Notes under the pieces: generated by a model
Databases searched by the model: none
The model's input: only the letters and a program-made list of their open reading frames with translations
What the model was told of the DNA's origin: nothing
Source: Dyadobacter sp. UC 10
GTDB lineage: Bacteria > Bacteroidota > Bacteroidia > Cytophagales > Spirosomataceae
Assembly: GCF_008369915.1 (NCBI RefSeq)
Contig: NZ_VSRN01000001.1
Location: 3,096,501-3,160,500 of the forward strand
DNA length: 64,000 nt
Reading direction: 5' to 3'
Program-made: the position numbers and the translations under genes
Shown here: one piece after another, positions 1-8,127 of the stretch
How the letters are laid out: each line of letters begins with the position of its first letter
Position numbering within the stretch: the stretch's first letter is position 1

Positions 1-176
1 ATAATAGATAAGCGAAAAATTTATTCGCGATCAAAAGAAGTCAGCGTAAAGCGTAAATTGAAAACCGTTTATTGTTAGGTTCGTTTCGCTATTCCGGCGG
101 CGCGAAAGATATTCATTCCAGCACTTCGGGTGCGAGCTCGGTGAAGCGGGGGGATTAGATTTACTTCGGACAAGAA
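1..176. other. left-edge sequence with no recognisable gene
   Basis: No frame is open across this stretch. Frame 1 runs from the window edge to a TAG at 76-78, and another frame is open from 57 to a TAG at 156-158 without an ATG. Either could be the tail of something outside the window, but neither encodes a recognisable motif. It is probably intergenic. Confidence 0.4.
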
Positions 177-202
177 AAAGGGTCGGTAAGTGCCGACCCT
201 TT
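177..202. terminator. bidirectional rho-independent terminator
   Basis: A 10-bp stem (177-186 pairing with 193-202, core GGGTCGG/CCGACCC) encloses a 6-base loop and has T-rich tracts on both sides. It lies just after the stop codon of the minus-strand lipoprotein gene, so it can end that transcript and anything entering from the left. Confidence 0.8.
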
Positions 203-224
203 TTTTCTTTGAATAACTAAACTA

Positions 225-998
225 TTACTGCGGAATGAGGAGATCATCAATTTGCTTAATTGCTCCTAGACCGACGTGAAGGTTTGTGAAAGTTCTTTGA
301 GTTGTCGGAGTCGCATTTTGAAAGGTAAAACGAGTATCATATTTGGTGGCAGTGAATGTCATTGTTACCGTAACCCATTCTGCCTGTTTACCCGTTAAAT
401 CAACAGTTTTCTCGATGTCGTAATAGCCATTAGGATCACCAAATCCCGTGCCGTCATTTTTTGCGAATCCTAAAATAATTTTTGCGGCTGTTGCATACGG
501 GCTGGAATTGCCAAACCACAAATTGGTACTTGTTGTGGAAACTTTAAAAGTGATCATGTATTTCTTGCCGGCTACCAAATTTTTAATGATACTCGTACAG
601 TGGCTGCTTATTACACTTGAGTTTTGTCCCATTCCTGTGCTAGTTGTTAGAATTGCATTTGCTCCGGACGCTGGTTCAGGCAGAGCTTTGACCCAAGCTT
701 TCGAAGCGTCACCGCCCAAATGTTTCAGAGTAGAGACAGCATAGATGGAGTTACCGGGGGCAACTGCAAGCCATTTGTCGGGCTTGCTACCGATTCCAGG
801 CTGACCAATAATTGGGTCGAAAATGGGCGGGTCAATTCGCAAATTTGGATTGTCCGTCAGATTTTCACCAGTTTTCGACTGGCCTCTTCCCTCAATCGGC
901 TCAATTTGATTCTCCTTCGAGCAACCAGTCATAACAACTGCGGAGACGAAGCACATAGACGCCAGAGATACGGATAATAATGAAATTGTTTTTCTCAT
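225..998 (-). CDS. predicted lipoprotein, beta-sandwich-like
   Basis: This is a 257-residue predicted lipoprotein of unknown function. The start was placed at the ATG ending at 998 because a typical lipoprotein signal follows it: MRKT, a hydrophobic run, then VVMTGC as the lipobox. An ATG further upstream adds 22 residues that do not look like a signal. The region after the cysteine is polar and Gly/Pro-rich. The last ~170 residues alternate short hydrophobic strands with Ser/Thr-rich turns (for example YMITFKVSTTS and TVTMTFTATKYDTRF), as in cell-surface carbohydrate-binding-type beta-sandwiches. It would sit on the periplasmic or outer face of the envelope. It stands alone, with a terminator behind it. 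The fold is inferred from composition only. Confidence 0.7.
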   Translation of the reverse strand: MRKTISLLSVSLASMCFVSAVVMTGCSKENQIEPIEGRGQSKTGENLTDNPNLRIDPPIFDPIIGQPGIGSKPDKWLAVAPGNSIYAVSTLKHLGGDASKAWVKALPEPASGANAILTTSTGMGQNSSVISSHCTSIIKNLVAGKKYMITFKVSTTSTNLWFGNSSPYATAAKIILGFAKNDGTGFGDPNGYYDIEKTVDLTGKQAEWVTVTMTFTATKYDTRFTFQNATPTTQRTFTNLHVGLGAIKQIDDLLIPQ

Positions 999-1230
999 AA
1001 CAATGAATTCATTTGAATAGTAGATGATTAAAAATTTACTTCGACAAAACAAAATATTCATCATGAGAAAAATGGTGTTTTATTACTGTCTGGACGATCT
1101 TGGTAATTTAACGTTTACGGTATTGCTAAATCGAGCCAGCTCCTTCGATAACAGATCAAATTTATTTTTCGTAAGAAACCTGTTTCTTAACTTGTCAAGA
1201 ATTAACTGAGGTGTCAGTAAGTTTGTTCGT

Positions 1231-2073
1231 ATGCATAGGAAACTAATACTTTTTTTACTTCTGTTACTCTTGGGCGTCCAGAATAGCCAGGCACAAGGCC
1301 GATCGAAATTCGGCGGCCGGCATGTAGATCCTTTCGGCGTTCTAAGTATTACGGCAGGAGCGGGAGTAGCCTATTACATGGGCGACCTTTCCGACGGGAT
1401 CAATATGAAGCACCTGGGGTTGGGCCCGTCGGTTTCGATAGGGGCATTGTACAGGCTTACAGAGCATATAAGCGCCAGGGGAGAATTGAGGTTTTACCAG
1501 GTTTCCGCTGATCAGCAGTATTCCAAAAATTTTCAAAACAACCTGTCATTCAAAACATTCAACCCGGATATCAACCTGGGTATCAAAGCCGATCTGTTTT
1601 CATTCAATCGCCATGCGCCTGTAAACCCATACCTGATCGGAGGTATTGGTTTCACGCTTTTGAACCCTAAAGCAGAAATTGACGGAGGGTGGCAAAGCCT
1701 TGCCCCACTCACTACGGAAGGTGTCAAATACAACCGGCTTCCGCTTGTTTTTACCGCAGGAATTGGCGTTTCATTCAAAACCTCGGAAAAGTTGAGCCTG
1801 GGCGTCGAGCTTTGCAATAATTTTATGAATTCAGATTACCTGGACGATGTAAGCACCGTTTACCCGAATCCCGACCAGCTGCCGGGCGATCTTGCGAGAC
1901 GCCTCTCCGACCGCGCCCCGGAAATAGGGGAACCGGCCCGTCAGCCGGGATTCAGCCGGGGAAGCGCAGAAAGTAAGGATAGTTATCTGTTCCTGCAGGT
2001 AAAGGCAAGCTATTTGATCGGAAACCGCATGCAGGCGCGGGAAAGGAAGAAAACGCGCTGTCCTAAATTTTAG
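1231..2073 (+). CDS. outer-membrane beta-barrel protein
   Basis: The 280-residue product has an N-terminal signal peptide (hydrophobic run to about residue 20, cleavage near SQAQ). Amphipathic strands with Gly and aromatic residues follow, including GVLSITAGAGVAYYMGDL and NPYLIGGIGFTLLNP. It closes with a strand, YLFLQVKASYLIG, before a short basic tail. This pattern fits the small outer-membrane beta-barrel proteins common in Cytophagales, close in style to DUF6089. Residues ~205-245 form a Pro/Arg-rich insertion. It is 16 bases ahead of the thioesterase gene on the same strand, so the two may be co-transcribed. The biological role is unknown. Confidence 0.75.
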   Translation: MHRKLILFLLLLLLGVQNSQAQGRSKFGGRHVDPFGVLSITAGAGVAYYMGDLSDGINMKHLGLGPSVSIGALYRLTEHISARGELRFYQVSADQQYSKNFQNNLSFKTFNPDINLGIKADLFSFNRHAPVNPYLIGGIGFTLLNPKAEIDGGWQSLAPLTTEGVKYNRLPLVFTAGIGVSFKTSEKLSLGVELCNNFMNSDYLDDVSTVYPNPDQLPGDLARRLSDRAPEIGEPARQPGFSRGSAESKDSYLFLQVKASYLIGNRMQARERKKTRCPKF

Positions 2074-2089
2074 ATTTACCCAAAACGAA

Positions 2090-2608
2090 ATGTTGAAACC
2101 TAAGCAACCGCACCAATCGGAAGTGACGATGACCGAAATGGTCCTCCCCAATGATACCAATACATTAAATAACCTCATGGGCGGGCGGCTGCTGCACTGG
2201 ATGGATATCTGCGCAGCGATTTCAGCTCAAAAGCATTCAAACCGCATTGTAGTGACCGCGTCTGTCGATAACGTCTCTTTCACCGAACCGATTCGCCTGG
2301 GCAATATCGTGACAATGCGCGCAAAAGTTACCCGTGCATTCAACTCTTCAATGGAGGTGTTTCTCGAAGTGTGGGCGGAGGATATTCCAGCGGGAGAGCG
2401 GGTAAGTACCAACCGTGCTTTTTATACGTTCGTAGCCGTGGACCAAAATGGCCGGCCTATCGAAGTACCTCCCCTGGAACCGGAAACGGACGAGGAGAAA
2501 GAGCTGTTCCTGAGCGCACTTCGCCGGCGCCAGCTCCGGTTGGTACTGGCAGGCAGACTGAAGCCTGGGGACGCAACCGAGCTCAAAGCGCTTTTTCAGG
2601 TGGATTAA
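2090..2608 (+). CDS. acyl-CoA thioesterase, hotdog fold
   Basis: This 172-residue cytoplasmic enzyme is predicted to hydrolyse acyl-CoA thioesters to free acid and CoA. The hotdog core is visible: an N-terminal strand (VTMTEMVLPNDTN), then NLMGGRLLHWMDICAAISA, where the Asp on the long helix is the usual catalytic residue. VDNVSFTEPIRLGNIVTMRAKV follows in two segments, and then EVFLEVWAED. This is the YciA/BFIT-type single-hotdog arrangement, with the expected length. The last 45 residues are a charged helical extension. Chain-length preference cannot be read from the sequence. It follows the beta-barrel gene closely and precedes ridA by 53 bases. Confidence 0.88.
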   Translation: MLKPKQPHQSEVTMTEMVLPNDTNTLNNLMGGRLLHWMDICAAISAQKHSNRIVVTASVDNVSFTEPIRLGNIVTMRAKVTRAFNSSMEVFLEVWAEDIPAGERVSTNRAFYTFVAVDQNGRPIEVPPLEPETDEEKELFLSALRRRQLRLVLAGRLKPGDATELKALFQVD

Positions 2609-2661
2609 CGCTGCCACTTGGCAATATTTGGTAATTTTGGAAGATTAACTCTTTATTACTT

Positions 2662-3033
2662 ATGCCCAAAGAAATTATATTCTCAGATAAAGCCCCGGCT
2701 CCGATTGGTCCATACAGTCAGGCAGTCAAGATAAATGGTACACTTTACGTTTCCGGACAGATCGCCGCTGAACTGGCTAAGTCCGGGGATATTAAGGCAG
2801 AAACGGGCGTGGTGATGCAAAATATCGGACATATTCTCGGCGCGGCGAAACTGGGTTTTCAAAATGTGGTGAAGGCGAGCATATTTCTAAAGGATATGAA
2901 TGATTTTGCAGCTGTGAATGAAATCTACGGCAGTTTTTTCACCAAAGAACCACCCGCCCGCGAAACCGTACAGGTAGCCCGGCTGCCGAAAGATGTGAAT
3001 GTTGAGATCTCGGTAGTTGCGGTGGAGGGGTAA
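2662..3033 (+). CDS. ridA: RidA family reactive-intermediate deaminase
   Basis: This 123-residue protein belongs to the YjgF/YER057c/UK114 family. RidA hydrolyses reactive enamine/imine intermediates such as 2-aminoacrylate released by PLP enzymes, protecting the cell and forming keto acids. Family marks are APIGPYSQAV at 13-22, SGQI at 31-34, and the C-terminal PPARETVQVARLP followed by VEI. Arg100 is the carboxylate-binding arginine of the active group and Glu115 is the conserved acid. Both are present, so it should be an active deaminase rather than a diverged paralogue. Length matches the family, which forms trimers. Confidence 0.95.
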   Translation: MPKEIIFSDKAPAPIGPYSQAVKINGTLYVSGQIAAELAKSGDIKAETGVVMQNIGHILGAAKLGFQNVVKASIFLKDMNDFAAVNEIYGSFFTKEPPARETVQVARLPKDVNVEISVVAVEG

Positions 3034-3039
3034 GGGGTC

Positions 3040-3135
3040 TTTGCAGTCATTGATGGTCACTTATAGACATTGTTAGTCATTAGTAGACACTTATTGTGCA
3101 GACGAGACAACTAATGACCCAATGACAACCAATGA
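3040..3135. repeat. word-built inverted repeat (GTCATT/AATGAC)
   Basis: The spacer between ridA and gltX repeats GTCATT on the left (about 3046-3084) and its complement AATGAC on the right (about 3110-3135). A perfect 9-bp pairing is GTCATTAGT at 3076-3084 with ACTAATGAC at 3110-3118. No protein or known RNA motif was recognised. It resembles in design, not in sequence, the spacer hairpins at 17467-17641 and 18649-18768. Confidence 0.6.
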
Positions 3136-3179
3136 CCAAACATTACCCCCTTTTTAATACATTACAAGTTAAAAAATAA

Positions 3180-4730
3180 ATGAACAACCAACCCGTTCGA
3201 GTAAGATTTGCCCCCAGCCCGACTGGACCGCTGCATGCAGGCGGAGTCCGTACTGCCTTGTATAATTATCTCTTTGCCAGGCAGCAGGGAGGGCAGATGT
3301 TGCTCCGTATTGAAGATACCGATCAGAACCGCTTTGTGCCAGGAGCCGAGGACTATATATTGGAGGCACTTTCCTGGCTGGGTATCGAAATAGATGAAGG
3401 CCCGCAGCAGGGCGGCCCGCATGCGCCGTATAAACAATCAGAAAGGAAAGAAATATACCGCGAATATGCTGAAAGGCTGGTACTGGAAGGGAAAGCCTAC
3501 TATGCATTCGATACCCCCGAGCAGCTCGACGAAATGCGAAAGCGGCTCGAAGCAGCGAAAGTAGCCGCGGCGCAATACAATGCGATTACCCGCATGGAAA
3601 TGACGAATTCACTCACTTTGACAGTAGGTGAAACAAAAGCGCGCATCGAAAGCGGTGATCCTTATGTGATCCGGATGAAGATCAGCCCGAAAGAAGAGAT
3701 TCGGTTCAATGACCTCGTGCGCGGCTGGGTGGTCGTGCATTCTTCGCAGATCGACGATAAGGTTTTGTTGAAGTCGGACGGAATGCCGACTTACCATTTG
3801 GCCAATATCGTCGATGATCATTTAATGGGAATTACCCACGTGATCCGCGGCGAAGAGTGGCTTCCTTCAGCTCCGTTGCACGTTCTTTTATACAGATATT
3901 TAGGTTGGGAAAGCACGATGCCCCAGTTTGCGCATTTGCCGCTCCTACTCAAACCCGACGGAAACGGAAAGCTTTCAAAACGCGACGCCGACCTGGGCGG
4001 CTTCCCGATATTTCCTTTGGAATGGACGGACCCGAATACCGGTGACAAAGCAAAGGGTTTCCGTGAAGAAGGTTATCTGCCCGACGCAACTGCAAATTTC
4101 CTCGCATTACTGGGCTGGAATGCGGGTACGGAACAGGAAATATTCAGTATGGAAGAACTGATCCGGTCATTTAGCCTGGAAAGGGTGCACAAGGCGGGAG
4201 CCAGGTTCGATATTCAGAAAGCGAACTGGTTTAACCAGCAATATTTGAAACAACAAAGTGACGATGTCATTATCTCAGAGCTGAGAGCATTATATCTGGC
4301 AAAAGGCCTGGCAGTGACAGATAGCCAGCTTTCGCAAATTGTGCTTTTGCTGAAAGACCGCGTGCATTTCGTGAAAGAGATTGTTAGTGAATCCCTGTTC
4401 CTGTTCATAGCACCCGAGGCCTACGATCCGGAAGTTGTTTTGAAAAAATGGAATGAGGAAGCAGTTAATGCAATTTCAGGATTGAAAACTGCATTGGCTG
4501 AATATCCCGGTGATTTCACTGCCCACGAAATCAAAGAAGTGATTGCGGCGACCATGGAATCTATGGGAATTAAAATGGGTAAGGTAATGCAGGCATTGCG
4601 CCTCGCAGTGACCGGCGCAGGAGCCGGCCCCGACCTGATGATCATCATGGAAATTTTGGGAAAAAATGAAGTGATAAAACGCCTCGACGATGCTTTGAAC
4701 CGCTTGTCAGCGCAAATCAGGCTGGCATAG
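3180..4730 (+). CDS. gltX: glutamyl-tRNA synthetase
   Basis: This 516-residue class Ic aminoacyl-tRNA synthetase charges tRNA-Glu with glutamate in the cytoplasm. The N-terminal Rossmann domain shows APSPTGPLHAGG, the HIGH-equivalent motif, at about 10-22. LRIEDTDQNR follows, and the KMSKS-equivalent loop is KLSKRDAD starting at Lys264. The C-terminal ~170 residues are the all-helical anticodon-binding domain, ending in GKVMQALRLAVTGAGAGPDL, typical of bacterial GltX. Length is normal. The ATG at 3180 begins MNNQPVRVRFAPSP, with the expected short lead-in to the HIGH motif. It is a housekeeping gene without an obvious functional partner here. Confidence 0.97.
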   Translation: MNNQPVRVRFAPSPTGPLHAGGVRTALYNYLFARQQGGQMLLRIEDTDQNRFVPGAEDYILEALSWLGIEIDEGPQQGGPHAPYKQSERKEIYREYAERLVLEGKAYYAFDTPEQLDEMRKRLEAAKVAAAQYNAITRMEMTNSLTLTVGETKARIESGDPYVIRMKISPKEEIRFNDLVRGWVVVHSSQIDDKVLLKSDGMPTYHLANIVDDHLMGITHVIRGEEWLPSAPLHVLLYRYLGWESTMPQFAHLPLLLKPDGNGKLSKRDADLGGFPIFPLEWTDPNTGDKAKGFREEGYLPDATANFLALLGWNAGTEQEIFSMEELIRSFSLERVHKAGARFDIQKANWFNQQYLKQQSDDVIISELRALYLAKGLAVTDSQLSQIVLLLKDRVHFVKEIVSESLFLFIAPEAYDPEVVLKKWNEEAVNAISGLKTALAEYPGDFTAHEIKEVIAATMESMGIKMGKVMQALRLAVTGAGAGPDLMIIMEILGKNEVIKRLDDALNRLSAQIRLA

Positions 4731-4838
4731 AAGTTATATCGCCGTACAATCAATTTGTATAGATAGTGTGTTGATAGGTATTATTTTCGTAAAAATTGAA
4801 ATCCAGATTACGCGAGTATCTGTTACTTTTTAAACAAA

Positions 4839-5096
4839 ATGGCTAAAAAGAAACAAAGCGACCCTTCCAAACCGGTTTCTGAAAAACCGCGGGTACACAA
4901 AGACCTGGACGGTTTTGATATTCAGATCAATTCCTTCGGAGAGATCACCACCAGCTTTGACATGGACAAGATCAATGAGTTCCTGAACAAAAATGTGGAT
5001 GACAAAAAACTGCGTGACCGCGAAGATATTCCCGGAAGGAAAACACGCAAATCCAAAAAGAAAACGTCCGAAGAGGAGGAAGAAGAGGAGGAGTAG
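4839..5096 (+). CDS. small charged protein with poly-Glu tail
   Basis: This 85-residue protein has no recognised function. It starts with a Lys/Ser-rich segment, has a short ordered-looking middle (FDIQINSFGEITTSFDMDKINEFLN), then a basic stretch (GRKTRKSKKKT), and ends in eight consecutive glutamates. It has no signal peptide or membrane segment, so it is likely cytoplasmic. The middle segment and an ATG at the head of an uninterrupted frame between two confident plus-strand genes support it being a real gene. The acidic tail could bind basic partners such as ribosomal or nucleic-acid-binding proteins, which is inference only. Confidence 0.7.
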   Translation: MAKKKQSDPSKPVSEKPRVHKDLDGFDIQINSFGEITTSFDMDKINEFLNKNVDDKKLRDREDIPGRKTRKSKKKTSEEEEEEEE

Positions 5097-5165
5097 GGAT
5101 GAAGGGAGGAGGGAGAAAGGGATTTTACTATTTGACTGAAATTTACCAGATAACCTTTACGAAAA

Positions 5166-5942
5166 ATGATCTCACACGAAATTGACTACAAAATCATCGG
5201 CGATGATATCCAGGTCGTTGAAATCGAGCTGGACCCGAATGAAACCGTGATTGCGGAAGCAGGCGCGATGCTTTTTATGGAAGACGGTATTCAGTTCGAA
5301 ACCAAAATGGGCGACGGTTCAGAAGCTAATCAGAGCATTATGGGCAAGATATTCCAGGCCGGAACCCGTTTGCTGACTGGCGAATCACTGTTTATGACGC
5401 ACTTTACCAACCGCGGGGTAGGGAAGAAAAAAGTAGCTTTTGCTGCGCCGTATCCAGGCACCGTCATGCCAATCGACCTTTCCAAGATCTACGGGAATGA
5501 GCTGATCGTGCAAAAAGACGGGTTTCTTTGCGCAGCCATGGGTACAAGTATGAAAATCCACTTCAACCAGCGTTTCGGATCTGGCCTGTTTGGAGGGGAG
5601 GGTTTTATACTGCAAAAAGTAAAAGGAGACGGAATGGCATTCGTTCACGCGGGGGGCGTGGTAATGGAGCGTCAACTGAACAATGAAACCTTGCGTGTAG
5701 ATACGGGCTGCGTAGTGGCATTTGAGCAGTCACTGAGCTTTGATATACAGCGTTCGGGCGGGTTAAAATCGATGGTATTTGGCGGTGAAGGAATGTTTCT
5801 GGCTACTTTGAGAGGAACCGGCCGCTGCTGGATCCAGTCCATGCCGATTTCGAAGCTGATTCAAAGGCTATCCACTGCAGGACCAAACGCAAGAAAAGAA
5901 AGCGGCTCTGTCATAGGCGGACTAGGAAACCTGTTTGAATAG
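5166..5942 (+). CDS. AIM24/TIGR00266 family protein
   Basis: This 258-residue protein belongs to the AIM24-like family, whose members form a trimeric beta-helix fold. The opening [18 protein letters not shown] and the segment [18 protein letters not shown] are characteristic. So are the glycine-rich [32 protein letters not shown], and the ending [21 protein letters not shown]. Length is typical for bacterial members. The biochemical role is unknown; the mitochondrial homologue affects cristae organisation, which does not transfer directly. It is convergent with the esterase-like gene, with a shared terminator between them. Confidence 0.9.
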   Translation: MISHEIDYKIIGDDIQVVEIELDPNETVIAEAGAMLFMEDGIQFETKMGDGSEANQSIMGKIFQAGTRLLTGESLFMTHFTNRGVGKKKVAFAAPYPGTVMPIDLSKIYGNELIVQKDGFLCAAMGTSMKIHFNQRFGSGLFGGEGFILQKVKGDGMAFVHAGGVVMERQLNNETLRVDTGCVVAFEQSLSFDIQRSGGLKSMVFGGEGMFLATLRGTGRCWIQSMPISKLIQRLSTAGPNARKESGSVIGGLGNLFE

Positions 5943-5968
5943 GGCAAAATTCATGTATGAATAAGAGG

Positions 5969-5993
5969 AAGGCAGGGATATAGTTCCTGCCTT
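5969..5993. terminator. shared terminator between convergent genes
   Basis: A stem of about 10 bp (5969-5978 with 5984-5993, core GGCAGG/CCTGCC with one G-U) is followed by a run of seven T on the plus side. It can end the AIM24-like transcript and lies just past the stop of the opposing gene. Confidence 0.7.
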
Positions 5994-5996
5994 TTT

Positions 5997-8000
5997 TTAT
6001 TTCACTAAAACCCTGCGGGAATCTATCCCATTTGCGGAAGTGACCTTCAAAATGTAGATGCCGGCTGGAAGTTTATATACTGGTTTAACGGTTATCAAAC
6101 CAATCACTTCCCTGTCCGACGAATGAATTGGATGCTCCTTGCCTGCCAGGTCGAACAAGCTGTAAGTCCCGGCATTTTCATCCGTTTTCAGATAAAACTC
6201 ACGGCCGCTCACTGGATTTGGAAACACAGTAAAATCGGGCGGGCCGCCGTTTCGAAAATAAGTTACCACGCGCGAAAATGCTTCTGTCCCATTTTGATGA
6301 AGCATTTTTAACCGATAAAAATTGGCTTCGGAACTCTGATCAATGTCCCGGTATCCGAAAACCTGCGACTGGTTAGAGGCAGCTTCGTAGGTCTGCAAAT
6401 CACTGTAATGTATGCCGTCAGTGGTTTTTTGTAAAACGAGCTTGCCGAGCTGCGGATCGGGTGCCAGCAGCCAGGAAATGTATAGCTCACTACCGACAGG
6501 CCGGACTGAGAGTTTATTTACAAAATCGACCTTCTGATAACTCTTATCTACATAAAAGGAATCGGAAACACTTCCTGGCAGAGTAGGGCCGGTTCCTGTC
6601 AATCTGATGCGATAATAGCCGTTTTGGAGATTGACTGGCAGCTTAACCGCAGCCGGGTTGCTGTTATCTTTTACCAAGGTATCTATAAAATTTCCGGCAT
6701 TGTCCAGCAGTTCGGCCTGTATAGTTTGGTTTGGAGCAACATTTTCGTCAAACGCATATGCCACAGTGAACGCAGCGCCGGGAAATGCGATCGAAGGAAC
6801 GACGCCGGTATGAATGCTATATTTCGGAAGTACCGGGGCAAGCTGTTGCACCAGCGAATCGGCCAGACTGCGGTTCCAGGCTTCGGCGGCGTGGGTTAGT
6901 CCGGCTATACCTCCGGGCAAACTTTCAAAGTGCCCGGAAAAAGGCCGGGGAATTTGAACAGTATCCAGATAGGGGCCTTTAAATACGTTAAAGCTTACAA
7001 TTTCAGTCAATCTGTTTTGTGCATTGAGCACTGGTAAATAGGGATTTGGAAGGAGATTACTGACCGAATTCCGCGCCAAAACCCAGGGAACATTATATCC
7101 GGCGTCAATCCGGCTATTCCTGATCAGGGTTTGGATATGATTAAAATAGTTAGTTTCAGTAAAACCCAGCTGCGCATCATTCTCTCCATGCGACCAGAGT
7201 ACAGCCCTGACACCGGTTAAAGCGGTCAGGTATTTAAGTGTATTGACGATGTTGCTGTAAGGCTGGCGGTTTGGCCAGAATTTACCTACATACAGATTAT
7301 AGGCATCTTTTCCCGTCGCCGCATCGCGGTAATTTTCAGAATTTGCGGCCGCCCAGGCTGCATTGAAAAACAGGACCGGGCAATTCCACCTGGTCGCGAG
7401 CATGTCACCCAATTCTCCCCAGTACCATGAAGTTTCGCCAGTGGGAAATACAAAGTTATCTTTTAGAAGTACGTCGAATGCAGGAGCGGGTGTGGGCTGA
7501 TCGGGAGCGACCGTGATATTTTCGGTATTGAGAACTTTGTTGATTCGGTTAAAAGAGATCACATTTTGAGAGGCATCCTTTGCGCCCAGACCGGGCAGGC
7601 CCATTGCGTTGGAGTTCCCGGCTACCATAAAAACTTCACCCACACCAATCCGAGGGACAATAGTGGAATCGACGAGCCCTGCCTCTGTCTCACCGATCAG
7701 TTTGAGCTGGTACCAGCCGCTTTCAGCCTGAAAATTAAAATGTAGGAATCCCTGAGCAACCTGGTCCTGCGATATGTTAATTTCATTGCCAGGGTAGATA
7801 TTCCCTTCCGTGGGAGTCAGTATTGCTTTGATATTGGCATATGGAAAATAAGTATAGGCAGTAACCGGAATATGCGCGAAGCCAGCCGGGTCGCGCTGCA
7901 TTACCTGGTTGTTGACTGGCGAAAAAATGCGCAATTGGGCATGAGAAGCATGAAATGCGAGGAAAAGAAAAAGCCAGACCGTAAACTTCCAATTTTTCAT
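5997..8000 (-). CDS. SASA-like esterase domain protein, T9SS cargo
   Basis: This is a 667-residue secreted protein with a signal peptide (hydrophobic residues 6-19, cleavage after SHA). A SASA/DUF303-like SGNH hydrolase domain (~115-390) contains GEVFMVAGNSNAMG and VLWSHGENDAQLG. In sialate O-acetylesterases these positions read GQSNM and WxQGExD. Here the serine (Ser130) remains, but the Gln residues are Asn and His, so activity as a deacetylase is uncertain. Beta-sandwich modules follow. The last ~75 residues begin FTVFPNPVSGREF and end GIYILKVTSANG...RVLVK, a type A type IX secretion sorting domain. The product should therefore be exported and attached to the cell surface or released. It lies downstream of susD1 beyond a terminator. 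Confidence 0.8.
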   Translation of the reverse strand: MKNWKFTVWLFLFLAFHASHAQLRIFSPVNNQVMQRDPAGFAHIPVTAYTYFPYANIKAILTPTEGNIYPGNEINISQDQVAQGFLHFNFQAESGWYQLKLIGETEAGLVDSTIVPRIGVGEVFMVAGNSNAMGLPGLGAKDASQNVISFNRINKVLNTENITVAPDQPTPAPAFDVLLKDNFVFPTGETSWYWGELGDMLATRWNCPVLFFNAAWAAANSENYRDAATGKDAYNLYVGKFWPNRQPYSNIVNTLKYLTALTGVRAVLWSHGENDAQLGFTETNYFNHIQTLIRNSRIDAGYNVPWVLARNSVSNLLPNPYLPVLNAQNRLTEIVSFNVFKGPYLDTVQIPRPFSGHFESLPGGIAGLTHAAEAWNRSLADSLVQQLAPVLPKYSIHTGVVPSIAFPGAAFTVAYAFDENVAPNQTIQAELLDNAGNFIDTLVKDNSNPAAVKLPVNLQNGYYRIRLTGTGPTLPGSVSDSFYVDKSYQKVDFVNKLSVRPVGSELYISWLLAPDPQLGKLVLQKTTDGIHYSDLQTYEAASNQSQVFGYRDIDQSSEANFYRLKMLHQNGTEAFSRVVTYFRNGGPPDFTVFPNPVSGREFYLKTDENAGTYSLFDLAGKEHPIHSSDREVIGLITVKPVYKLPAGIYILKVTSANGIDSRRVLVK

Positions 8001-8080
8001 ACAATGATCTTCTTGCCCAAATCCGTATAACGTTCAGACTTAGTTTAAAATTGATCCTGCCAATATAACTAAAACAAAAA

Positions 8081-8106
8081 GAGCCGGCCCATACATGGGC
8101 CGGCTC
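8081..8106 (-). terminator. rho-independent terminator after susD1
   Basis: A perfect 10-bp GC-rich stem (GAGCCGGCCC at 8081-8090 with 8097-8106) encloses loop ATACAT. On the minus strand it is followed by TTTTTGTTTT. It lies 22 bases past the susD1 stop. Confidence 0.88.
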
Positions 8107-8127
8107 CTGATTTCAAAAACCCAAATC

